From NCBI RefSeq assembly GCF_024494725.1, contig NZ_JANHDK010000002.1, positions 310,001 to 374,000 on the forward strand: a stretch of 64,000 bases of DNA. Reading direction: 5' to 3'. Numbering within the stretch: the stretch's first letter is position 1; each line of letters starts with the position of its first letter. This document shows positions 37,366 through 45,800 of this stretch, in pieces. The stretch is from Haloplanus ruber (GTDB lineage Archaea > Halobacteriota > Halobacteria > Halobacteriales > Haloferacaceae). The notes under the pieces were generated by a model, which did not search any database, was not told where the DNA came from, and saw nothing but the letters and a program-made list of their open reading frames with translations. The position numbers were made by a program, and so were the translations under genes.

Positions 37366-37833
37366 TCAGTCGTCGACGCCAAGCAACCGAACCACGTGCG
37401 CGAAGCTCAGGAGGTGATCCGCACGGTCGAGTTCGCCGTCACCGGGGTCGAGAGCGGCAACGGCGTCGGCGACGCGGGCGTCGAGTGTCGCCGCGGCGTC
37501 CTCGCCGAGCCAGCCGAGCGCGCGGTAGCGGTCGATAGCGTCCCGCGTCGCCGTCTCGCCCGCGGTTCGGACGAGGTACGCGATCCAGTCGCGCCCGACG
37601 CGGCGGGCCGCAGCCGCGTTCGGGAAGGCGGAGAGGTAGGGCCGCTCCCCGAGGGCGGCCGGATCGACGCCGCCGATGGCGACCAGCCGTTCGCACTGGG
37701 CGCGGGAGGGTTCGTCGGGTGCGGCCGGCCGGTAGCCCGATCCCTCGACTGGGGGAAGGTTGACGTCCGCGTCGGCGTCGTCGCCGGCGAGCGAGCGGAG
37801 TTCGCTCGCGTCGTACTCCGACGGATCGAACAC
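37366..37833 (-). CDS. Stand-alone ArlD/E (FlaD/E) domain protein
   Basis: A 155-residue acidic protein whose C-terminal half matches the archaellum accessory D/E domain: PYLSAFPNAAAARRVGRDWIAYL in overall pattern, then GETATRDAIDRYRALGWLGEDA, and a helical tail ending DHLLSFAHVVRLLG. ArlD/E normally links the archaellum motor to the chemotaxis adaptor. This gene is not in an archaellum operon but lies near a transducer and a kinase gene, so a chemotaxis-adaptor role is possible. Assignment is by motif reading only. Confidence 0.65.
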   Translation of the reverse strand: MFDPSEYDASELRSLAGDDADADVNLPPVEGSGYRPAAPDEPSRAQCERLVAIGGVDPAALGERPYLSAFPNAAAARRVGRDWIAYLVRTAGETATRDAIDRYRALGWLGEDAAATLDARVADAVAALDPGDGELDRADHLLSFAHVVRLLGVDD

Positions 37834-37925
37834 GGGAGCAAATTCGGGCGGGAACGCTCAAGGCTCTTTGGGCGGCCGGCGACCGGCGTGTCGGTGGCGG
37901 TATCGCTCGTTTCGTGCCGCCAACC

Positions 37926-39641
37926 TCACTCAACCGGAATCCGCAGGGTTGCGACGGTCCCGCGAGGGCCCCGGTCGGTGTACGTCGACTCGGCCCCGAG
38001 TGCCCCGGCCGCCCAGTGGACGATCCACAGGCCGAGACCGGAGCCGTGACGGAGGGCCGTCTCCTCGCCGGCCTCGACCGCTTCGAGTTCGGCGTCGGGA
38101 ATGCCAGGACCGTCGTCAAGAACCCGCACGAGCAACGTTCCGTTGGCCCGGTCGACGACGACGCGGGCCCACGCGCCACCGTCCGGACGTTCGACACCTG
38201 CGCCGTCGTGGTGGCGGATCGCGTTCTCGACGAGGTTCTCGACGGCGGCGACGAGCGCGCGCTTCGACAGGGACGCGGTGACGCCGGTGTGGACGTCGAG
38301 AGCGAGGTCTGCGCCCGGGTGGGCCTCGCGGGCCGCGGCGACGACGTCGTCGAGGGTCGCCTCGACGTCGACGGACTGTGGCCGTTCGCCGTCGATCAGG
38401 CGTTCGACGGTCCCAGCCTTGTCGCCGAGAGCGGCGAGGGCGGCCGACCGGCGCTCGATGGTGTCGGCCATATCCCGGGTCGCATCGTCGTCCAGTCGGT
38501 CGACGAGAATCTCGGCGTAGCCGTGGACGGCGCCCGCGTCGTTCCGGAGGTTGTGCCGGAGGACGCGGTTGAGCACTTCGAGTTGCTGGCGGCGGCGCTC
38601 TCGGTCGGTGACGTCCGAGCAGACGACGGTCCAGCCGACGTGGGTGTCGCCCGGGTCGCGGAGCGGCGACGCCGACACCGCGTACGTCCGGCGCTCGCCG
38701 TCGACGGTGGACTCGATGACGTTCGGGTCCGGGTCTCCCTCGGCGTCGATGTCGACGCCCACCGTCTCGTCGAGTGGGCTATCGAGGGGGCTGACGCCGG
38801 CGGCCCCGTCGACGAACGCCGACCGAGCGGCGGCGTTACACCTGACGACCCGCCGTTCCCGGTCGACGACGATGATCGGGTCCGCGAGGTCGTCGATGGC
38901 GGTTCGCTCGGCCGCACGGAGTGTCGTCGGGTCGCGCTCGAACAGTTCGGCGCGGCCGAAGGCGTACGCGTCGAGGGCGACGTGCGGGACGAACATCACC
39001 GGCGCGAGGTTCAACTGGGGGATTGGGCCGAGGCCGCCGGCCCAGGCGAGCAACGCAAAGCCGGGCGGGAGGGCGCTGACCGCGACGGCAGCCGTCTCGC
39101 GGCGGTAGAGCGGGCCGTAGTTGAGGAAGGTGTCGACGAGGAGGACGACCCCGACGGTGACCGCGAGCGTCGCCCCGCCGATGGTCAGGTAGGCGGCAGG
39201 TTCGAGGGCGTACGCCGCCGTCGCGACGCCGAAAACGGGATCGAGTCGAAACCCAGTCCACATCGCGCCGTGGAGCGGGTTCGTGACGGCGAGTCCCGTC
39301 GCGGCGACGCCGAGGGCGGCGACGGTCCCGAACGCCGGACCGGAGACGACATCGCCCCGGCCCGTGTATTCGAGCGCGAACGCGAGGAACGCGAGACCGG
39401 TCCAGACGGTTCCGGCCCAAACGAGCGATTCGAGCACGACCCGGAGCGTTGGGTCGAAGGTCAGCAGGGCGACGCCGTAGGCGCCACACCACACCGACTG
39501 GGCGAGGAGAACGCCGAGAAACCACGTCGCCCCCGGCCGGTCGCGGTAGGCGAGGACGTACCGTGCGAGCACGAGCGTCCCGGCGACGGCCGCGAACGAT
39601 CCGACAGCCGGCCACGCGGGGACCGTCGCGGCGAGTGCCAT
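37926..39641 (-). CDS. Membrane histidine kinase with 7TM sensor and PAS domain
   Basis: A 571-residue sensor kinase. The first 225 residues contain seven hydrophobic segments of the HisKA-associated 7TM sensor type, then a PAS domain (about 245-350), the dimerisation helix with phospho-acceptor H363 in LRHNLRND, and the ATPase domain with N-box VENLVENAIRHHD, G1 DDGPGIP and G2 GSGLGLWIVHW. No receiver gene is adjacent, typical for orphan haloarchaeal kinases. ATG 39641 directly precedes the first membrane segment. Confidence 0.9.
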   Translation of the reverse strand: MALAATVPAWPAVGSFAAVAGTLVLARYVLAYRDRPGATWFLGVLLAQSVWCGAYGVALLTFDPTLRVVLESLVWAGTVWTGLAFLAFALEYTGRGDVVSGPAFGTVAALGVAATGLAVTNPLHGAMWTGFRLDPVFGVATAAYALEPAAYLTIGGATLAVTVGVVLLVDTFLNYGPLYRRETAAVAVSALPPGFALLAWAGGLGPIPQLNLAPVMFVPHVALDAYAFGRAELFERDPTTLRAAERTAIDDLADPIIVVDRERRVVRCNAAARSAFVDGAAGVSPLDSPLDETVGVDIDAEGDPDPNVIESTVDGERRTYAVSASPLRDPGDTHVGWTVVCSDVTDRERRRQQLEVLNRVLRHNLRNDAGAVHGYAEILVDRLDDDATRDMADTIERRSAALAALGDKAGTVERLIDGERPQSVDVEATLDDVVAAAREAHPGADLALDVHTGVTASLSKRALVAAVENLVENAIRHHDGAGVERPDGGAWARVVVDRANGTLLVRVLDDGPGIPDAELEAVEAGEETALRHGSGLGLWIVHWAAGALGAESTYTDRGPRGTVATLRIPVE

Positions 39642-39721
39642 ACGCGGGGAGATTGATGGCGAGGGTAAAGAGGGCGTGGGTCAGACGGCGGTGACGCGGG
39701 CAGGGCCGGCGCAGGTGGGAT

Positions 39722-40171
39722 TCACTCCGCGTCGACGGCCCGCCCCGACCGCTCCTCGATATCGAGTGCCCACACGTTGGGATGCTCCTGAAGGTTATGT
39801 GCCGAGAGGAGATCCGACTCGAAGGCGTTGTCGGCCAGTGCCGCCCGTGCGGCGTCCCACTCTCCGGGGGTGATCCGGTCGAGCGATCCCGCGACGATGA
39901 CGCTCCGCCAGGTGCCCCCGGAGTCGACGTCGAAGGCGACGAAACTCGCCTGGTTGGACCGCTCGGCGTAGGTTTCCTTTCTGAGCTCCGCGGAGCGGCC
40001 GACGAACAGGAAGTAGAGATGGCCGCCGTCGTAGCCGAAGGATAGCGGGACGCCGTAGGGCACGCCGTCGGCGGTCATCGAGAGCACCCCCACACCGGTC
40101 CGCGTGAGGAACTCGTCGATTTCGGCTTCGTCCATCTCCGAGCCGAGTAGGGTCTGGTACGACGAACTCAT
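39722..40171 (-). CDS. Pyridoxamine 5'-phosphate oxidase-like flavin-binding protein
   Basis: A 149-residue split-barrel protein of the PNPOx-like superfamily. The conserved opening is ISRTGVGVLSM-type (here EFLTRTGVGVLSMTADGVPYGVPLSFGYDGGHLYFLF in overall pattern), then SNQASFVAFDVD. Members bind FMN or F420 and reduce or bind small molecules; the exact role is not readable. ATG 40171 gives MSSSYQTLLG; the reading frame continues upstream, but that part is not conserved in character. It is divergent from purO, with a 148-base gap. Confidence 0.85.
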   Translation of the reverse strand: MSSSYQTLLGSEMDEAEIDEFLTRTGVGVLSMTADGVPYGVPLSFGYDGGHLYFLFVGRSAELRKETYAERSNQASFVAFDVDSGGTWRSVIVAGSLDRITPGEWDAARAALADNAFESDLLSAHNLQEHPNVWALDIEERSGRAVDAE

Positions 40172-40319
40172 ACCAAGAATAGTCAACGATGCGAAAGGAA
40201 AAACCGGCGCGTCGTTTTCAATCGGTGGGAACAGGGTGTCCGACGGCGCGGCGGTGTCACTCTCTGCGGCTCCCGCGGGAAAAGAAAGACCCACGTAGCC
40301 GGTGACGAAAGGGTCGAGC

Positions 40320-40892
40320 ATGTACATTGGCCGCTTCGTCGTCGTCGGCCCGGGAATCGGCGCCTACCGCGTCTCCTCCCGGTCGTTCCCGAACCGTCGG
40401 ATCGTCGAACGCGACGACGCGCTCACCGTCGCGCCCACGCCCGATGCACCCGAAACAGACAACCCGTACGTCTCGTACAACTGCGTGCGGGAAAGCGAGG
40501 GGCAGGCGGTGCTCGGTAACGGCTCGCACGTCGATCCGGTGACGGAGAAACTCGATCTGGGCTATCCGGCACGGGACGCGCTGGCGACGGCCCTGCTCTC
40601 GCTCGACTACGAGAAAGACGACTACGACACCCCACGGGTCGCCGGGGTCGTCGGGCCGGATGCGGCGACGGTGGGTATCGTCCGCCGGAACGCGCTGGTG
40701 GTCGAACAGGTTACGGAGCCGACCCTCGTCGCCACCTACGAAGAAAATCGGCCGCGGGCGTTCGGCTTCGACGCGGACGACGCCACGGCGGCGGCCCGCG
40801 AGGCGTACGACCTCGACTTCGAACATGCGGTCTGTGCGGCGGGGGTCGCCGTCGACGACGGCATCGAGACGGCCGTCGTCAACGGGGAGTAG
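40320..40892 (+). CDS. purO: IMP cyclohydrolase, archaeal PurO type
   Basis: Last step of purine synthesis: closes FAICAR to IMP. The 190-residue protein begins [10 protein letters not shown] and has the PurO segments [31 protein letters not shown], and [26 protein letters not shown] in pattern. The family is confined to archaea and is unrelated to bacterial PurH. The gene overlaps the end of the convergent acetolactate-synthase-like gene by 14 bases. A possible TATA is weak. Confidence 0.93.
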   Translation: MYIGRFVVVGPGIGAYRVSSRSFPNRRIVERDDALTVAPTPDAPETDNPYVSYNCVRESEGQAVLGNGSHVDPVTEKLDLGYPARDALATALLSLDYEKDDYDTPRVAGVVGPDAATVGIVRRNALVVEQVTEPTLVATYEENRPRAFGFDADDATAAAREAYDLDFEHAVCAAGVAVDDGIETAVVNGE

Positions 40893-42555
40893 CGTCGGGA
40901 GCCACTGTGGGGTCGAGGTGGACGTCGACGACCGACGGGCCGTCGACGGCCAGCGCCGCGTCAAGCGTTCGCTCGACATCGTCGGGGTCGTCGAGACGAA
41001 AGCCTTGAGCACCGAACACCTCGGCGAGGACGTCGAACTGCGGGACGCCAGCACGTGTCGGTGCCGTCCGGGAGTCCGCGGACGAGTTGTCTCCGGACCG
41101 ACAGGCCGACCCGGGGTCGGCGTCGTTCAGGACGACCACCGTCAGATCGAGCTTCTCGCGAACGGCCACGGCCAGTTCCTGCTGTGTCGTCAGAAACGAG
41201 TCGTCGCCCTCGAAGCAGACGACCGACCGGTCGCCGCCGGTGGCCACGCAGGCACCGATGGCCGCGGGCAGTCCGTAGCCCATCGTGCCTAGTCCATTCG
41301 GGGCGAGCCACGTCCGCGGGTGCCCGAAGGTCCAGTACCGCATCGCCCACAGTCGGTGTCGACCGCCGCCGGCCGTGACGAGCGTGTCGTCGGGGGTCAG
41401 TTCGTCGAGGCCTTCGACGACGGCCCGTGGATGCAGCGATCCGTCCGTAGGCGTATCGTCAGGCGAGTGCTCACGCCGCCACGCTTCGAACTGCGCCCGC
41501 CACGCCGCCAAGGCCGGTGATCGGGGCATCGCGTCGAACAGTCGGCCGAGGAGCGTCCCGATGTCGCCGACCAGCGAATCGTCCGGAACACCCCCATTCG
41601 TCGCGGTGGCGTCGACACCGAGGTGGACGAACTCGGCGGCGGGAGCGATCGACTCGCTACCCGGGCGCCGGTCGGCAACGCGCGTCCCGACGGCAAGGAC
41701 GAGGTCGGCGTTGGCAAGCGTCAGGTTCGCCGTCGCGGTGCCGTCGGTCCCCGCAACCGAGAGGGCGAGCGAGTGGTCCTCCGGAAACGAGCCCAGGCCC
41801 AACGGGGTCGTTGCCACCGGGAGACCGTGTGCGGTCGCGAACGCCTGGAGTTCGTCGCTAGCCTCGGCCGAGATCACGCCACCGCCCGCGAGGACGACCG
41901 GACGCTCGGCGTATGCGAGGGCCTCGGCGGCCGCCCGCACCGACGCCGGATCGACACGCGTCGGGGCGTCGGTCTCCGTCGGAGAGGCCGGCGAGCGCTC
42001 GGTCGTCGCCAGCGTGACGTCCTTGGGGAGGTCGACCAGCGTCGGACCGGGGCGGCCCGCACGAGCGAGGGCGAACGCCTCGGCGACGGTGTCGCCGGCC
42101 GCGTCGACGTCGGTCACCAGGTAGTTCGTCTTGGTTACCGGCTGAGTCACGCCAATCGTGGCTGCCTCCTGGAACGCGTCCCGCCCGATGAGGTGGGACG
42201 GCGCTTGGCCGGTCAGGGCGAGGACGGGAGCGGCGTTCGCCCTGGCGTCGGCCAGTCCCGTAACGAGGTTCGTCGATCCGGGGCCGGACGTCGCCAGGCA
42301 GACACCGGGCGAACCGGAGACGGCGCCGTACGCCTCGGCCGCGTGGACCGCGCTCCGCTCGTGGGCCATGGTGACGTGGTCCATTGGCGCGTCGTAGAGG
42401 GCGTCGTAGACGGGCATGATCGCCCCGCCCTGGACGCCGAACAGGTGGTCGATACCGGCCCGTTCGAGCGTCGCGACGGCCGCCTCGCCGCCGGTTCTGG
42501 AAGTCGTTGTCGATACGTCGTCCGCGTGCTGCGCCGGTGCCGATTGGTTTGACAT
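40879..42555 (-). CDS. Acetolactate-synthase-like thiamine-diphosphate enzyme
   Basis: ThDP-dependent enzyme of 558 residues with the three-domain IlvB architecture. The catalytic Glu is E66 in [15 protein letters not shown], and the central and C-terminal domains have [10 protein letters not shown] and [19 protein letters not shown]. The cofactor motif is altered: GDDSF at 450-454 instead of GDGSF, and LND at 476-478 instead of LNN, with the following residues [15 protein letters not shown] replacing the usual LGMVRQ segment. It may therefore have a changed reaction, or reduced activity. No small subunit gene is adjacent. A perfect GGTCTGG/CCAGACC hairpin lies 15-41 bases upstream of the start. 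Confidence 0.8.
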   Translation of the reverse strand: MSNQSAPAQHADDVSTTTSRTGGEAAVATLERAGIDHLFGVQGGAIMPVYDALYDAPMDHVTMAHERSAVHAAEAYGAVSGSPGVCLATSGPGSTNLVTGLADARANAAPVLALTGQAPSHLIGRDAFQEAATIGVTQPVTKTNYLVTDVDAAGDTVAEAFALARAGRPGPTLVDLPKDVTLATTERSPASPTETDAPTRVDPASVRAAAEALAYAERPVVLAGGGVISAEASDELQAFATAHGLPVATTPLGLGSFPEDHSLALSVAGTDGTATANLTLANADLVLAVGTRVADRRPGSESIAPAAEFVHLGVDATATNGGVPDDSLVGDIGTLLGRLFDAMPRSPALAAWRAQFEAWRREHSPDDTPTDGSLHPRAVVEGLDELTPDDTLVTAGGGRHRLWAMRYWTFGHPRTWLAPNGLGTMGYGLPAAIGACVATGGDRSVVCFEGDDSFLTTQQELAVAVREKLDLTVVVLNDADPGSACRSGDNSSADSRTAPTRAGVPQFDVLAEVFGAQGFRLDDPDDVERTLDAALAVDGPSVVDVHLDPTVAPDATPR

Positions 42556-42569
42556 CTGGTGGATTGGGG

Positions 42570-42596
42570 GGTCTGGACCGCCACGACCGCCAGACC
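42570..42596 (-). promoter_or_regulatory. Hairpin in the leader of the ALS-like gene
   Basis: GGTCTGG (42570-42576) and CCAGACC (42590-42596) are perfect seven-base complementary arms separated by 13 bases, placed just before the start codon at 42555. It could be an operator or an RNA hairpin in the leader; the sequence does not say which. Confidence 0.35.
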
Positions 42597-42777
42597 GACG
42601 GCGTCACTCCGAAGCGATTCGAACGGGCCGAGAACAGAGGATAGTGAGGTGGGGCGTTACTGGGGAGCCCCGATAATGGCGAGGCGAGCGACGCCGCCGA
42701 CGGTCCCGCTGCTCCGGAGGGGTGACCCCGTCCGCGCAGCGAGTCGACGCATACGTGATACGTCTTCGTACCGGATC

Positions 42778-43190
42778 TTAACTATTTCGCTGCCGTGCCC
42801 GGCGTACCTCAGGAACCGGGCGAATCACGCCGAACAGCAGTCGATTGGCGGCGAATCCGATGGCGAGGCCAAAGAGGAGGAGTGGAATCGCCGGGAGCGG
42901 GTCGGACCCGGTCGCCACCCACCAGACGATGCCGACTACGGCGAGGACGGCGGCGGAATACAGGAGATAGCGACCGAGACGGCTGCGGTCCGCGGCGGCG
43001 GTGAGGAGACTCCACCCCAGTGCCACGAGAGGGACGGACCACCAGCCAGTCGAGGGGAGGCCGCTCGTCGAGACAGCGTCGCGGTGACGAACGTCAAACA
43101 GGCGACGCCGAGTTCGAGGCGGACGATGCGCTGGTCGAGAACGTCGTCCGGATCGGTGGGAGGGACGGACTCGGTGGCGGGAGCGGACAC
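42778..43190 (-). pseudogene. Small four-helix membrane protein gene with a frameshift
   Basis: Two overlapping minus-strand frames together encode one coherent protein of about 137 residues. The first part, from GTG 43190, reads an acidic lead and DDVLDQRIVRLELGVACLTF with one hydrophobic helix; the second frame, from about 43071, continues STSGLPSTGWWSVPLVALGW and three more hydrophobic helices to the stop at 42778. The break is at about 43070-43076 and is explained by one missing base. Neither half alone is a sensible protein: the short second half would start at GTG 43026 inside a helix. It could be a true pseudogene, a sequencing error or programmed frameshifting. Function of the family unknown. 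Confidence 0.65.
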
Positions 43191-43280
43191 GGTGTCTGTT
43201 ACGGCGACAGCCGTTCTAAGCGTTGGGCCGAGGGCAGGGGTCACGGCAAGGCCTAACCGCCGCCGTGTGCAAGCGACGCC

Positions 43281-43958
43281 ATGCGCCTCGGCGTTATCTC
43301 CGACATCCACGGCAACCGAGTCGCCCTCGAAGCCGTCCTCGACGACCTGCCGGACGTGGACCAACTGGTCTGTGCGGGCGACGTAGTGGGCTACAACCCG
43401 TGGCCAGCCGACTGCGTCGCGGCGGTCCGCGAACGGTCGATTCCGACGGTGATGGGCAATCACGACCGGGCGGTCGCCGGTGACACGCCGTTTCGGTTCA
43501 ATTCGATGGCGGCGGCGGGCGTCGACTACGCCCGCGAGCGACTGGACGACGACGCGCTGTCGTGGCTGGCCGCCCTCCCCCCGACGCGGACCGTCGCCGA
43601 CGGCCGGGTGAAACTCGTCCACGGCCACCCTGCCGACCCCGACCGATACACCTTCCCCGACGAGTTCTCGGCGGCGATGCTCGACGAGGAGGTGCTGCTG
43701 GTGACAGGCCACACCCACGTCCAGGGTCACCGTGTCTTCGACTCGGGAGTCGTGATGAACCCGGGGAGCGTCGGCCAACCACGGGATGGCGATCCGCGGG
43801 CGGGATACGCGGTGGTCGAGGTGGGCGACGAGGCGGGCAGCGACGGGGTGACAGTCGAGGAACGCCGCGTCGCATACGACATCGACGCCGTCGTCGACGC
43901 GGTGAAGGAGGCAGGATTGCCCGAACGGATCGGGACGCGTCTGTACGACGGGGGGTAG
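43281..43958 (+). CDS. Calcineurin-like phosphodiesterase (YfcE/MJ0936 type)
   Basis: Metal-dependent phosphoesterase of 225 residues. The binuclear-metal motifs are all present: DIHGN (residues 8-12), GDVVGYN, GNHD, HGHP and GHTHV. The size and motif order match the MJ0936/YfcE group that hydrolyses small phosphodiesters in the cytoplasm; natural substrates of these are not well known. Divergent from the frameshifted membrane-protein gene, ends 9 bases before the end of the convergent aspartate kinase gene. Confidence 0.9.
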   Translation: MRLGVISDIHGNRVALEAVLDDLPDVDQLVCAGDVVGYNPWPADCVAAVRERSIPTVMGNHDRAVAGDTPFRFNSMAAAGVDYARERLDDDALSWLAALPPTRTVADGRVKLVHGHPADPDRYTFPDEFSAAMLDEEVLLVTGHTHVQGHRVFDSGVVMNPGSVGQPRDGDPRAGYAVVEVGDEAGSDGVTVEERRVAYDIDAVVDAVKEAGLPERIGTRLYDGG

Positions 43959-43967
43959 TCGTTCCCC

Positions 43968-45149
43968 TCAGATCGTCTGTTCCTGCACGATTTCGAGGGT
44001 CTCCTCGCGGTCCGCCCAGTCGACGAAGATGGCGACCGAGGTGGCCGAGGTGATGAAGTCGTGGATATTGATGCCGGCCTCGGAGACGGGTTGGACGATG
44101 TCGAAGATGATCCCGGGGCGGTTCGGAAGTTCGCCGCCGGTGACCCGGATGACGGCGAACCGGCTCTCGACGGTCACCGAGGAGAGCGTCTCGTCCTCGA
44201 CGACCTGTTCGTGGAGGATATACTCGGCGTCCTCGGCCAGATCCTCGTTGACGTAGAAGGTGACAGAGTCCATGCCGCTGGCGACGGCGTCGATGTTGAT
44301 GTTCTCGCTCCGGAGCGCCTCCGCGAGGTCGGCGAGGATGCCCGGCCGGTTCCGCAGGGCGCGGCCGGCGACGGTGATGCAGGCGAGGGGTTCGTCCTGC
44401 ATGTCGATGAGATTCTGGAACTGACCCTCGATTTTCGTGCCGCCAGTCAGGAGGTTGCCGTGCTGGTAGTGGACGACCCTGACCGTCAGTTCCTCGTCCT
44501 TGTAGGAGAGCGCGCTGGGAGCGACCACCTCGGCCCCCCGAAAGGAGAGATTCCGGAGTTCGTCGACGGTGATATTGCCGACGTTGCGCGCCCCTTCGAC
44601 GACCCGGGGGTCGCCGGTCATGACGCCCTCGACGTCGGTGACGATGACCACCTCGTCGGCCTCCATGAACTTGCCGAGCATCACGGCCGTGGTGTCGCTG
44701 CCACCGCGGCCGAGCGTGGTCACCTTGCCGTCGAGAGTCTGGGCGAGAAAGCCCGTGATGACGGGGACGACGTGGTCGAGGTCGTCGGCGAGCGACTGGG
44801 CGCGTCGGAGCGTCTCCTCGGCGTCGACCTCGCCGTACTCGTCGGTGATGATCGGCCACGCCTCCGTGCCGGGTTCGACGAACATGGCCTCGACGCCGCG
44901 GGAGGCCAAGGCCGCCTTCAGCATGCGGACGCTCGTCCGCTCGCCCATGCTGACGATTTCGGCGCGGTCGGCGTCCTCCGCCTCGAACGTGATCTCTTCG
45001 AGGAGTTCGTCGGTCGTCGAGCCCATGGCACTCGCGACGATGGCGACCTCGTGGCCCTCCGTGACCGCCTTCGCGACAGTGTCGGCTGCGCGCTCGATGC
45101 GGTCGCCGCTGCCCAGCGAGGTACCGCCGAACTTCGCCACTACACGCAT
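43968..45149 (-). CDS. lysC: Aspartate kinase
   Basis: First enzyme of the aspartate family pathway (threonine, methionine, and in part lysine). The substrate/ATP motif MRVVAKFGGTSLGSG opens the protein, GRGGSDTTAV marks the ATP-phosphate segment, and two ACT domains in the last 140 residues (starting at about LACITVAGRAL and SVTVESRFAVIRVTG) provide feedback control. The length is 393 residues. ATG 45149 is chosen because the conserved motif starts there; an ORF extension to 45227 is not supported. Confidence 0.95.
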   Translation of the reverse strand: MRVVAKFGGTSLGSGDRIERAADTVAKAVTEGHEVAIVASAMGSTTDELLEEITFEAEDADRAEIVSMGERTSVRMLKAALASRGVEAMFVEPGTEAWPIITDEYGEVDAEETLRRAQSLADDLDHVVPVITGFLAQTLDGKVTTLGRGGSDTTAVMLGKFMEADEVVIVTDVEGVMTGDPRVVEGARNVGNITVDELRNLSFRGAEVVAPSALSYKDEELTVRVVHYQHGNLLTGGTKIEGQFQNLIDMQDEPLACITVAGRALRNRPGILADLAEALRSENINIDAVASGMDSVTFYVNEDLAEDAEYILHEQVVEDETLSSVTVESRFAVIRVTGGELPNRPGIIFDIVQPVSEAGINIHDFITSATSVAIFVDWADREETLEIVQEQTI

Positions 45150-45322
45150 CGTGGAGCCTCCGCGGGTTCCGACCGGTACGCAATCATGCCATGGGGTAGC
45201 GAGGTGGACGGTAATAACTGTGTTCACTTGCCTACGGGAGGAACGAGCGCGGAGACGACAGCGGCGGGGAACGGCCGGCGAGCGGGAACTCGGGGCCGGC
45301 GAAGCGTGAACCCCACGCGAGC

Positions 45323-45330
45323 GTTTAAGC
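45323..45330 (+). promoter_or_regulatory. TATA box of the GNAT-like gene
   Basis: gcgtttaagcgg centred about 26 bases before the ATG at 45353; typical leaderless promoter geometry. Confidence 0.5.
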
Positions 45331-45352
45331 GGCTCCCGCCGCTACAGCGGGT

Positions 45353-45784
45353 ATGGAAGTGCGTGACGCGGTCGAGGCCGACGCCGACGCGCTCTCGGCC
45401 ATCGCGGACGTGCCGGCCGACGTGGTCAGGAACCTGATCCACGACCGGACGGTCCGGGTCGCGGTGCGCGAGCCAACGGCGGCGGGTCCGAACGCCGACG
45501 CCGACGACGACGAGGCCCGCGACGTAGACGGGTTCGTTAGCTTCGACGTCCGAAACGGGACTGTCCACGTGACGCAGTTGGCGGGGACCGAGACGGCCTG
45601 CGAGCGACTGCTCGGCGAACCCGTCCGCTTTGCGACGAGCGAGGGGATGACCGTCGAAGTGCTAGCGATCAGTGACGACGACCCCGTCCGGAGGGCCGCG
45701 GAAGCGGCCGGCTTCGAGCACGACGGACGCGGGCCTACCTTCGACGGGAAGTCGACGGTGCGCTACCGGCTCGATCCAACCTGA
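45353..45784 (+). CDS. GNAT-like N-acetyltransferase domain protein
   Basis: A 143-residue protein with the outline of a GNAT fold: N-terminal VRDAVEADADALSAIADV, central strands DGFVSFDVRNGTVHV and the C-terminal RRAAEAAGFEHDGRG that usually ends the acetyl-CoA domain. The central acetyl-CoA-binding loop (Q/RxxGxG/A) is not clear, and an Asp/Ala-rich insert (about 42-60) replaces part of it, so activity is uncertain. Convergent with the DP1 gene. Confidence 0.6.
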   Translation: MEVRDAVEADADALSAIADVPADVVRNLIHDRTVRVAVREPTAAGPNADADDDEARDVDGFVSFDVRNGTVHVTQLAGTETACERLLGEPVRFATSEGMTVEVLAISDDDPVRRAAEAAGFEHDGRGPTFDGKSTVRYRLDPT

Positions 45785-45800
45785 GCGCCGTTCGTCGCCG

